From Paractinoplanes atraurantiacus (GTDB lineage Bacteria; Actinomycetota; Actinomycetes; Mycobacteriales; Micromonosporaceae): DNA of 64,000 bases. The stretch covers positions 306,786 through 370,785 of the forward strand of contig NZ_OBDY01000001.1 in NCBI RefSeq assembly GCF_900215205.1. Reading direction: 5' to 3'. The notes below the pieces were generated by a model. That model saw only the letters and a list, made by a program, of their open reading frames with translations, did not search any database and was not told the origin of the DNA. The translations under genes and the position numbers were made by a program. Below, one piece after another: positions 27,862-35,105 of this stretch (position 1 is the first letter of the stretch; each line of letters opens with the position of its first letter).

Positions 27862-28908
27862 GTCCGGATTCAGGACGACGAGGTCGGCGCTCAGGCCGGC
27901 CTCCAGCGCGCCGGTCTGATCGGCGAGGCCGAGGACCCGGGCCGGGGTCGTGCTGGCCATGGCGACGGCGTTTTCGAGGCTGATGCCGGCCGCGACCGCG
28001 TTGCGCAGGGCCACGTCCATGGTCAGGGTGCTGCCGGCGATCGAGCCGTTGCGGGCCAGGCGAGCCACGCCCTCGGCCACCGTCACCTCCTGGCCGCCCA
28101 GGTCGTAGGTGCCGTCGGCCATGCCGGTCGCGTCCATCGCGTCGGTGATCAGCGCGGCCTTGTCGGGGCCGGCGGTCCGCGCCGCGAAGGCCAGCATGCC
28201 CGGGTGCAGGTGGATGTTGTCGGCGATCAGCTCGCAGACCGCCGGCGAGGAGAGCAGGCCGATCACCGGGCCGGGCTCGCGGTGGTGCGGCGGGCGCATG
28301 CCGTTGAACAGGTGGGTGCCCACGGCGGCGCCGGCCGCGACGCCGGCCAGGGTCTGCTCGTAAGTGGCGTCGGTGTGCCCGACCGCGGCGGCCACGCCGT
28401 TCTCACGAAGGAACGCGATCGCCTCCAGGGCGCCCGGAAGCTCGGGGGCGATCGTCACGAGACGTACGGCCGCGGTCTTGATCAGCTCTTGCAGCTCGCC
28501 GATCGACGGGTCACGCAGGAAGTCCGGGTTCTGGGCGCCGCAGCGGACCTCGGAGAGGTACGGGCCCTCGTAGTGCACGCCGGCGATGACGCCCGCCTCG
28601 ATCAGCGGGAGATAGGCCGCGGTCGCGTCGCGCATCAGCTCGAACGGGGAGCTGACCAGGCTGGCCAGCATGGTCGTGGTGCCGTGGCCGAGGTGGAAGG
28701 CGGCCGCGGACCGGGCCGACTCGGCGTCGCCGGTGGTGAAGGTGTGCCCGCCGCCGCCGTGGCAGTGGATGTCGACGAAGCCGGGCACGATCACGTCGTC
28801 GCCGGCGTCGTTGCCGGCGGCGACCTCGAGGATCGTGGGGCCGTCGACCTCGACGTAACCCTCGACGACGGCGCCGGGACGGACGATGCGGCCGCCGATG
28901 CGGGTCAC
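27820..28908 (-). CDS. nagA: N-acetylglucosamine-6-phosphate deacetylase
   Basis: A 362-residue amidohydrolase matching NagA, which removes acetate from GlcNAc-6-phosphate in amino-sugar catabolism. Visible motifs are GFVDIHCHGGGG (metal-binding HxH), GPYLSEVRCGAQNPDFL, the VGHTDATY metal/substrate loop, NGMRPPHHREPG, and the catalytic Asp in LITDAMDATG. GTG 28908 follows AGGAG at good spacing and overlaps the upstream ROK kinase stop by 4 nt. It is the last gene of the SIS-ROK-nagA operon. Confidence 0.92.
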   Translation of the reverse strand: MTRIGGRIVRPGAVVEGYVEVDGPTILEVAAGNDAGDDVIVPGFVDIHCHGGGGHTFTTGDAESARSAAAFHLGHGTTTMLASLVSSPFELMRDATAAYLPLIEAGVIAGVHYEGPYLSEVRCGAQNPDFLRDPSIGELQELIKTAAVRLVTIAPELPGALEAIAFLRENGVAAAVGHTDATYEQTLAGVAAGAAVGTHLFNGMRPPHHREPGPVIGLLSSPAVCELIADNIHLHPGMLAFAARTAGPDKAALITDAMDATGMADGTYDLGGQEVTVAEGVARLARNGSIAGSTLTMDVALRNAVAAGISLENAVAMASTTPARVLGLADQTGALEAGLSADLVVLNPDLTVKRVMRRGVWV

Positions 28909-29825
28909 TGTGACTCCTGAAGGTGGTCCAGGGCGAGCAGGGCCGCGCCGAGGCAGCCGGCCTCGTCGCCGAGCTCCGCGCGCACGATCTCGGGGGTGCG
29001 GTGAAAGGTGACCCGGGCCGCGAACGCCTCGCGCAGCGGGCCGAGCAGCGCCTCGCCCGCCTCGGCCAGGCCGCCGCCGAGCACCAGCACGTCGACGTCG
29101 TAGAGGGCCTGGGCGATGACCAGGCCGTCGGCCAGCACGTCGATCGTCTCGAGCCAGACCGTGCGGGCCAGCTCGTCGGTCTCCAGGCGGCTGACCACGT
29201 CGAACGCGGTCGCGCCGGGCTCGCCGGACAGCTCCGCGTAGCGGCGGCCGACCGCCTTGGCCGAGGTGTGCGCCTCCAGGCAGCCCCGCTGGCCGCAGCC
29301 GCACGGGTTGCCGCCCGGGCGGACCACGATGTGGCCGAGCTCGCCGGCCGCGCCGTGCGCGCCCGGATAGCCGGTGCCGTCGACGACCAGGGCGGCCGCG
29401 ATGCCGGTGCCGATCGCCACGAAGAGCACGTGACCGCGGCCCCGGCCGGCGCCCAGGCGTGCCTCGGCGATGCCGCCGACGCGTACGTCATGACCCAGCG
29501 CGGCCGGAAGGCCCAGCCGTTCCTCCAGCCGGGCCCGCACCGGAACGTCGCGGAAGCCGATGTTGGACGACCAGACGGCGATGCCGTTGGCCTCGTCGAC
29601 CACGCCGGGCACGGCGATGCCGGTGGCGATGGGCGTCAGACCTTCGGCCTTCGCCGTCCGAGCCAGCCCGTCGGCGATGTCGACAATGTTGTCGAGGACG
29701 GCTTCGGGGCCGCGCTCGGCCAGGGTGGGATGGCGCTCGGAGTGGCGGACCACGCCGTCGGTGCCGACCAGGGCGCACTTCATGCCCGTGCCGCCCACGT
29801 CGAGGGCGACGACGACGTCTTTCAT
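28905..29825 (-). CDS. ROK-family sugar kinase (probable N-acetylglucosamine kinase)
   Basis: A 306-residue ROK kinase. The N-terminal phosphate loop is LDVGGTGMK, the catalytic-Asp region is in LGHDVRVGG, the sugar-binding motif is GELGHIVV, and the zinc motif is CGCGQRGCLE with all cysteines. It lacks a DNA-binding domain, so it is an enzyme. Linkage to nagA and a SIS gene, with 4-nt overlaps on both sides, points to GlcNAc or a related amino sugar rather than glucose. ATG 29825 overlaps the SIS stop. Confidence 0.88.
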   Translation of the reverse strand: MKDVVVALDVGGTGMKCALVGTDGVVRHSERHPTLAERGPEAVLDNIVDIADGLARTAKAEGLTPIATGIAVPGVVDEANGIAVWSSNIGFRDVPVRARLEERLGLPAALGHDVRVGGIAEARLGAGRGRGHVLFVAIGTGIAAALVVDGTGYPGAHGAAGELGHIVVRPGGNPCGCGQRGCLEAHTSAKAVGRRYAELSGEPGATAFDVVSRLETDELARTVWLETIDVLADGLVIAQALYDVDVLVLGGGLAEAGEALLGPLREAFAARVTFHRTPEIVRAELGDEAGCLGAALLALDHLQESQ

Positions 29826-30733
29826 CCCAGGATGACCGAGCGGGTCAGGTTGCGAGGGCGATCGGGGTCGAGGCCCTGGCTGGTGGCGAGCAGCACGGCC
29901 ACGCGCTGGGCGACGATCAGGTCGGCCATCGGGTCGAGCGGGGCCCGGCCGCCGCACCAGCTGCCCAGCGCGGCATATCCGCCGTGGTGGCGGCTGTGCA
30001 CGAACGAGGCGCCGGTGGCCTCCACGTCGTCGGCCAGTCCGGCCGGGATCTCGCCGAACGCCCAGACGACGCGGCGGGGGGCGGCGATCGCGATCGGGCC
30101 GTGCCGGTAGTCCATGGCCGGGTACGCCTCGGCCCAATATCCGGCGGCCTCCCGGCACTTCAGGGCGGCCTCCTCGGCCAGGCCGACGGTCCAGCCCCGG
30201 CCCAGGAAGGTGATCTGCTCGGCCAGCGCCGGGTGCACGGGCAGCGGCAGGCGGATGGCGACCTCGGCGTCGGCCGCGACCGGGTCCATGTCCTCGCCGA
30301 GGTGCGAGCGCAGCAGCGCGAGGGCGCTGGTGGCGAAGCGGGTCTGCACGACCGACTGCTCGTCGGCGAAGTCGAGCACGATGGCTGTGTTTTCTTGGGC
30401 GGCGGGCTGCGTCCCGTCGGCCGTGATCACGGTGACGTTGCTTTCCCGCTTGATCAAGTCCAGCACTTCGGTCGTCGTGCCCGAGCGGGTGATGGCGACA
30501 ATTCGGTCATACTGCCGGCCTCGCGGGAACTCGGAGGCCTGGAAGGCGTCGGTCTCGCCGTGGCCGGCCCGCTCGCGCAAGGAGGCGTACGCCTTGGCCA
30601 TGAACCACGAGGTGCCGCAGCCGACGACTGCGACCCGCTCACCCTTCGCGGGCAGGCCCGGGGAGTCGGCCAGCTCGGCGGCCTTGCGCCAGCACTCGGG
30701 CTGGCTCGCGATCTCCACCTTGACGTAGCTCAT
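29822..30733 (-). CDS. SIS-domain sugar isomerase/deaminase (GlmS-isomerase/AgaS-like)
   Basis: A 303-residue protein with two SIS domains, resembling the isomerase half of GlmS or the AgaS/NagB-II deaminases. The first SIS domain contains VAVVGCGTSWFMAKA and AITRSGTTTEV; the second contains FLGRGWTVGLAEEAALK and MDYRHGP. No glutaminase domain is present. In context it would convert the amino-sugar 6-phosphate made by NagA into a fructose-6-phosphate-type product and ammonia. ATG 30733 follows AAGGGTG. First gene of the operon, divergent from the DeoR regulator. Confidence 0.85.
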   Translation of the reverse strand: MSYVKVEIASQPECWRKAAELADSPGLPAKGERVAVVGCGTSWFMAKAYASLRERAGHGETDAFQASEFPRGRQYDRIVAITRSGTTTEVLDLIKRESNVTVITADGTQPAAQENTAIVLDFADEQSVVQTRFATSALALLRSHLGEDMDPVAADAEVAIRLPLPVHPALAEQITFLGRGWTVGLAEEAALKCREAAGYWAEAYPAMDYRHGPIAIAAPRRVVWAFGEIPAGLADDVEATGASFVHSRHHGGYAALGSWCGGRAPLDPMADLIVAQRVAVLLATSQGLDPDRPRNLTRSVILG

Positions 30734-30760
30734 GGGACACCCTTCACACCGTGCGTCGCT

Positions 30761-30772
30761 GCGCATATGCGC
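30761..30772. promoter_or_regulatory. 12-bp perfect palindrome in the SIS/DeoR control region
   Basis: GCGCATATGCGC lies 28 bp upstream of the SIS start in the 205-bp divergent gap (30734-30938). It is a plausible operator for the DeoR-type repressor. The gap also holds a TTGACC at about 30847 and a TGTGCACA-like palindrome near 30898. Confidence 0.45.
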
Positions 30773-30938
30773 TCGGTTTTAGGCACTTTCGAGCGCCATT
30801 CTGCGTGGAAGGCCGCCGGGGACGCAAGCATTGGTGACCAGCCGCTTTGACCTACCGCGCAGCGCCGAGGTTTGCTTCCCGGGCTTTCGCTCACTAATGT
30901 GCACACTCTTATCATGGAACGCTCATCGGGGAGTCTCG

Positions 30939-31724
30939 GTGGACCGGTACGCGCGGTGGAATGCCCTGCTCGAGTTACTCGCCGAGAGCGGCCGGGTCAG
31001 CGTGGAGGACGCGGCTGAGCGCCTGGACGTCTCCCAGGCCACCATCCGGCGCGACTTCGACCAGCTCGCCCAGCAACAGATGATCACCCGCACCCGCGGC
31101 GGCGCCGTCGCCAACGGTGTCTCGTACGACCTGCCGCTGCGCTACAAGAGCGCCAAGCACTCCGCCGAGAAGCAGCGCATCGGCGAGGCCGCGGCCCGCC
31201 TGGTCACACCCGGCACGGTCGTCGGCCTCAACGGCGGAACCACGATGACCGAGGTGGCGCGGGCCCTGGCCGTACGCCCCGACCTGAACGCCGGCGGCGA
31301 AGGCGCCCAGCTCACGGTGGTGACCAACGCCCTGAACATCGCCAACGAGCTGCTGGTCCGCTCCCGCATGAAGATCGTCGTGGCCGGCGGCGTGGTCCGC
31401 CCCCAGTCGTTCGAACTGGTCGGCCCGCTGGGCGGCGCGCTGCTGAAGGAAGTGACGCTGGACATCGTGCTGCTCGGCGTCGACGCGCTGGACGTGGAAC
31501 TGGGCGCGGCGGCCCACCACGAAGGCGAGGCGGCGATGAACAGCCTGATGGTGGCGCGGGCGAAAAAAGTCGTGGTGATCGCCGACTCGTCGAAGCTGGG
31601 CGGCCACGCCTTCGCCCGCATCTGCCCGATCAGCAAGGTCGAGACCCTGGTGACCGACTCCGGCGCCCCGGCCGACGTGGTGGCCGCGCTCAGAGACGCC
31701 GGAGTGCAGGTCATCTGCGCCTAA
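30939..31724 (+). CDS. DeoR-family sugar-phosphate-responsive repressor
   Basis: A 261-residue DeoR regulator. The N-terminal winged helix (about 1-55) contains RVSVEDAAERLDVSQATIRRD, and the DeoRC sensor domain (about 75-230) has the sugar-phosphate loop GLNGGTTMTEVA and VVTNALNIANEL. It is divergent from the SIS-ROK-nagA operon and so probably represses it, with an amino-sugar phosphate as inducer. GTG 30939 is preceded by GGGGAG at 5 nt, which decides it over longer upstream forms. The stop overlaps the convergent glutathione peroxidase gene by 4 bp. Confidence 0.88.
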   Translation: MDRYARWNALLELLAESGRVSVEDAAERLDVSQATIRRDFDQLAQQQMITRTRGGAVANGVSYDLPLRYKSAKHSAEKQRIGEAAARLVTPGTVVGLNGGTTMTEVARALAVRPDLNAGGEGAQLTVVTNALNIANELLVRSRMKIVVAGGVVRPQSFELVGPLGGALLKEVTLDIVLLGVDALDVELGAAAHHEGEAAMNSLMVARAKKVVVIADSSKLGGHAFARICPISKVETLVTDSGAPADVVAALRDAGVQVICA

Positions 31725-32206
31725 AGCTGCTTCTGGATGGCCTCGACGAGGGTCTCGTCCTCGGGCGTGACCCGCGGCGAGAACCGGCCGACGACCTCGC
31801 CGGTGCGCGAGATGAGGAACTTCTCGAAGTTCCACTGCACGTCGACGCTGCCGTCCTCGCGCTTGACGGCCTCGGTCAGCGCGGCGTAGAGCGGGTGCTG
31901 CCCCTCGCCCTTGACGACAATCTTGGAGAACATCGGGAACTGCACGTCGAAAGTGCTCCGGCAGAACTCGGCGATCTCCTCGTCGGTCCCCGGCTCCTGC
32001 CCCATGAAGTCGTTGGCCGGAAACCCGAGCACACTGAAGCCGCTGTCCCGGAACCGCTCGTGCAGCTTCTCCAGCCCGTCGTACTGAGGCGTCAGCCCAC
32101 ACTTGGAGGCCACATTGACCACAAGCAGAACCTGCCCGTCATACGCGGCCAGCGACGTGTCCTCCCCTTCGATGGTCCGCAGCGGAATGTCCTGAACAGC
32201 AGTCAT
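31721..32206 (-). CDS. glutathione peroxidase-family thiol peroxidase
   Basis: A 161-residue glutathione-peroxidase-fold enzyme. The peroxidatic Cys is in NVASKCGLTPQY, the Gln in GFPANDFMGQEPGT and the Trp in VQWNFEKFL, forming the standard Cys/Gln/Trp triad. The selenocysteine position is an ordinary Cys codon. Actinobacterial members usually take electrons from thioredoxin or mycothiol rather than glutathione. I chose ATG 32206 over 32224 because GGAGG lies 8 nt upstream. Confidence 0.9.
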   Translation of the reverse strand: MTAVQDIPLRTIEGEDTSLAAYDGQVLLVVNVASKCGLTPQYDGLEKLHERFRDSGFSVLGFPANDFMGQEPGTDEEIAEFCRSTFDVQFPMFSKIVVKGEGQHPLYAALTEAVKREDGSVDVQWNFEKFLISRTGEVVGRFSPRVTPEDETLVEAIQKQL

Positions 32207-32373
32207 ACGGGCAGCCTCCGACATCGCATCTCATTGCATCCGCCAGCAAGTCTCCCTCACGTGGCTCGTCCGCCGTCAAAAGTTGATCAGCGTCGATATT
32301 GCGGGCGGGGTCTAGCCTCGCGGGAGCGACGTTCGACGGACCGCCGACACGGGGTGAAGGCAGGCGAGAGACG

Positions 32374-32691
32374 ATGGACGGTGCCGGGTTTCACGTGGAG
32401 ATCGAGGTCCTGGAAGCGGCCTCGGCGGGCATCAGGCAAAGCGTGGCAGACCAGCGCGACTCCGCTCTGGAGGATCTGGACCGGGCGGCCGGCGCCTACG
32501 GGCACGCGGGGTTGCACCGCGCGATGGAGAGTTTCTGCGATCGGTGGAACGAGGGCCTCGACATCCTCGTGGAGGACGCCGAGGCGATCGGGAAGATCCT
32601 GGACGAGGCCGCGAAGGCCTACCGGTCGGCGGACGCCGCTTCGGCCGGGCGCCTGACCACCGACCCGGGCCGGGGTGTCGTCGATGACTGA
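32374..32691 (+). CDS. ESAT-6/WXG100-like partner of a T7SS effector
   Basis: A 105-residue, almost entirely helical protein with a Trp in the middle (CDRWNEGLDIL), consistent with an ESAT-6-like helical hairpin. There is no signal peptide. It is encoded directly upstream of the toxin and overlaps it by 8 bp, the usual position of a small secretion partner or chaperone of type VII effectors. ATG 32374 follows AGGCGAGAG. Assignment is by fold-like features and context; the canonical WxG tripeptide is not present. Confidence 0.65.
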   Translation: MDGAGFHVEIEVLEAASAGIRQSVADQRDSALEDLDRAAGAYGHAGLHRAMESFCDRWNEGLDILVEDAEAIGKILDEAAKAYRSADAASAGRLTTDPGRGVVDD

Positions 32692-33850
32692 GCTCGGCCA
32701 GACCCGTGACCCACTGGCATTGGTGCCGGGTGACCCGGCGGCGGTGGAGGGCAACGTCCGGGCGCTGCGGGACAGGGCGGCGAACGCGGAGAAGGCCGGC
32801 GATGGCCTGGTCGACATCGACACCGGCGCCTGGACCGGCGAGGCGGGCGACGCGTTCCGGGAGAAGTTCAGTTACGAGCCCAACAAGTGGTATGAAGCCT
32901 CCAACTCGCTCGCGACGGCCGCCGACGGCCTGGCCGTCTACGCGGGCACGCTGCGGTGGGCGCAGGGTCAGGCGGCCGAGGCGATCCGGCTGTGGGACGA
33001 GGGTGAGGCCGCGTCGGCGCGGGCCCGGCAGGCCTATGACCAGCAGGTGGCACAGGCCGTTCCGGGGCAGGTCGTCGCTCCCTTCGTGGACAGCGGAGAG
33101 GCCGGCCGGCAGGCCGCGCGGGACACTCTGAAGAACGCGCGTGACCAGGTCGTCCAGGATGGTGACGCCGCGGCGCGCTTCCTGAACGCGGAAGCGGACG
33201 CCGCGCCGGAGGAGTCGAGCTGGCTCGATGCTGTCGGGGACTTCGCGCTGGATGTGGGCGCGGATGTCGTCAACGGGCTCGCCTCGTTCGGCAACGCGAT
33301 GATCCAGCACCCGGGCGAGACCGCCGCCCTGGCCGGCGGGCTCCTGCTCACCGCGGTCAGCGCGGGCGGGGAGGGAGTGGGATTCGCACTCGACGCGACC
33401 GGCGTGGGTGCGGTCGCCGGCGTGCCGCTGAATGTGGTCTCCGCGGCCGGCATCACGACCGGGGTGGCGATCACCGGAGCCGCCACGACATCCCTCATGC
33501 AGCACGCCGCGGGTGAGGACGCGGTCTCGCCGATGAGCGGCAGCCAGCCGTCGCGGTCGGTACCGAGCAAGACCGACCGGATGAAGGAACACCTGACCGA
33601 CCGGGATCTGGACGCGGCCCGGCGCGAGCTGAACGGTGAGGTCGTCGCCCGGAAGCCGTCCGGCCAGCCGTGGGATCACGTGGATGAGGTGCGCAATGCG
33701 CAGCGGGGTCTCACGCGCCGGATAGATCAGCTCAAGCGGCTGCTGGGTGACTCCCGGACGACGGAAGCGGAACGCGCCGCGTATCAGAGTGAGTTGTCCG
33801 AAGCCAGCCGTCTGCTCGATCATTCGGAGCAGTTCGTACCCCGCCTTTAG
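32684..33850 (+). CDS. polymorphic toxin, T7SS-type N-terminus, type-28 (Ntox28-like) C-terminus
   Basis: A 388-residue polymorphic toxin. The N-terminal helical T7SS secretion region (about 1-125) carries the WTGEAGDAF WxG motif near residues 44-52. A helical spacer and a Gly/Ala-rich hydrophobic segment (about 205-275) follow. The C-terminal domain (about 295-388; EHLTDRDLDAARREL, DHVDEVRNAQRGL, EASRLLDHSEQFVP) matches my recollection of the type-28 polymorphic toxin family, thought to act on RNA; this needs a profile search. ATG 32684 is chosen over GTG 32675. The next gene, 9 bp later, is an immunity-type protein, which supports the toxin call. Confidence 0.78.
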   Translation: MTELGQTRDPLALVPGDPAAVEGNVRALRDRAANAEKAGDGLVDIDTGAWTGEAGDAFREKFSYEPNKWYEASNSLATAADGLAVYAGTLRWAQGQAAEAIRLWDEGEAASARARQAYDQQVAQAVPGQVVAPFVDSGEAGRQAARDTLKNARDQVVQDGDAAARFLNAEADAAPEESSWLDAVGDFALDVGADVVNGLASFGNAMIQHPGETAALAGGLLLTAVSAGGEGVGFALDATGVGAVAGVPLNVVSAAGITTGVAITGAATTSLMQHAAGEDAVSPMSGSQPSRSVPSKTDRMKEHLTDRDLDAARRELNGEVVARKPSGQPWDHVDEVRNAQRGLTRRIDQLKRLLGDSRTTEAERAAYQSELSEASRLLDHSEQFVPRL

Positions 33851-33859
33851 GAGGCAGAC

Positions 33860-34240
33860 GTGCAGCAGTCGCTGGAAGAGATCGAGGGGAAGGCCTGGGG
33901 TGAGCCGCCGGCGGATGCCTCGCGGCTGATGACGACGGTCTACGCGCTGCGGCGGCAGCCGGTCGGGACGCTGGGGGTTGAAGGGCTTCGGGTGCTCATC
34001 GGGCAGAAGGAAGGGCTCGAGACCCTCGTTCCGCTGGCGCTCGATGAGCTGGAGCGGGATCCGCTGGCCGAAGGGGACTTCTACCCCGGGGACCTGCTGG
34101 CCGCGGTGGTGCGGGTGCCGCACAGCTACTGGCAGGGGCATGCCGAGCAGGCCGCGCGGCTTCGGGGCGTTGCCGAAGCCGTCGACCTGGCCGAGCTGGA
34201 TGAGGCGACCCGGGGTGAGGTTGCGGCGTTCAGGAAGTGA
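33860..34240 (+). CDS. CdiI-type immunity protein for the adjacent toxin
   Basis: A 126-residue small acidic cytoplasmic protein resembling the CdiI immunity family of contact-dependent inhibition systems. Recognisable stretches are SLEEIEGKAWGEPP, LRVLIGQKEGLETLVPLAL and DPLAEGDFYPGDLLAAVVRV. Immunity proteins bind their cognate toxin in the producing cell. GTG 33860 follows an AGGAGG site overlapping the toxin stop, so it is co-expressed with the toxin. The 3' end overlaps the convergent ABC permease gene by 11 bp. Confidence 0.78.
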   Translation: MQQSLEEIEGKAWGEPPADASRLMTTVYALRRQPVGTLGVEGLRVLIGQKEGLETLVPLALDELERDPLAEGDFYPGDLLAAVVRVPHSYWQGHAEQAARLRGVAEAVDLAELDEATRGEVAAFRK

Positions 34241-35105
34241 CGTCCTTGCGGGTGAAGCGCCAGAACGCCAGGGACCAGCAGACCGTGGCGTAGCAGATGG
34301 CGGCGATGGCGCCCTTGACCAGGTCGTCGACCTGGGCCGGGGTCGAGAGCAAGCCCATCCAGGCGTCGCTGTAGTGGGTGGGCAGGATGTTGCGGATGCC
34401 GCCCAGGGCGGTGATCTGGTCGAGGATGCTGGACAGGATCCAGAGCATCACCGCGCCGCCGACCGCGGCCAGCGGGGCGTCGGTCAGGACGGTCAGCAGG
34501 AAGGCGATGCCGGCGACGATCAGCATGGAGACGGCCAGGTAGCCGGCCACGCCCAGGATGCGCAGCAGGCCCTGTCCGGGTGGGATCTCGGCCGCCACCG
34601 AGCTGCCCAGCGGGTGCCAGCCGTAGCGGATCGTGCCGGCGATCAGGGCCGTCACGGTCAGGGTGAGCAGGGCGGCCAGGGAGTAGAGCAGAGCCACGAT
34701 CAGCTTGACCGCCAGCAGGCGGGCCCGCGGGACCGGAATGGCCAGCAGATATCGGAGGCTGCCCCAGCCGGCCTCGCTGGCCACCGGGTCGCCGCAGAAC
34801 AGGGCGACCACCACGACCAGCAGGAAGCCGGCCGACACGGCCAGGCAGAACAGGGCGAAGTTGAGGCCGCCGGAGGTGGCCAGGTCGACCAGGCTGCCGA
34901 AGGCGCTGCCCTCGGACTCGTCGTCGCCGTTGCCGCCGAAGGCGAACGCCACCAGGACGATCAGCGGGAGCAGGACCATGAAGCCGAGCGCGCCCTGCGT
35001 ACGGCGCCGGGAGGCTTGCCGGCGGACCTCGGCCCAGATCGGCAGGGTGCGGGACGGCCGGTAGCCGGTCGCGCCGGCTGACGGGGGAGAAGAAAGCACG
35101 CTCAT
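34230..35105 (-). CDS. ABC-2 type transporter permease
   Basis: A 291-residue membrane protein with about six spans and ABC-2 permease organisation: a cytosolic N-terminus (WAEVRRQASRRRTQG), a first span (FMVLLPLIVLVAFAF), a Gly/Asp-rich extracellular loop, then EAGWGSLRYLLAIPVPRARLLAVKL and further spans. It is the partner of the hydrolase-ATPase fusion immediately upstream, whose stop it overlaps by 4 nt. The exported substrate is unknown. Confidence 0.85.
   Translation of the reverse strand: MSVLSSPPSAGATGYRPSRTLPIWAEVRRQASRRRTQGALGFMVLLPLIVLVAFAFGGNGDDESEGSAFGSLVDLATSGGLNFALFCLAVSAGFLLVVVVALFCGDPVASEAGWGSLRYLLAIPVPRARLLAVKLIVALLYSLAALLTLTVTALIAGTIRYGWHPLGSSVAAEIPPGQGLLRILGVAGYLAVSMLIVAGIAFLLTVLTDAPLAAVGGAVMLWILSSILDQITALGGIRNILPTHYSDAWMGLLSTPAQVDDLVKGAIAAICYATVCWSLAFWRFTRKDVTS

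Noticed and set aside
31721..32206. Selenocysteine at the glutathione peroxidase active site
   Set aside because: The active-site codon encodes Cys, not an in-frame TGA.
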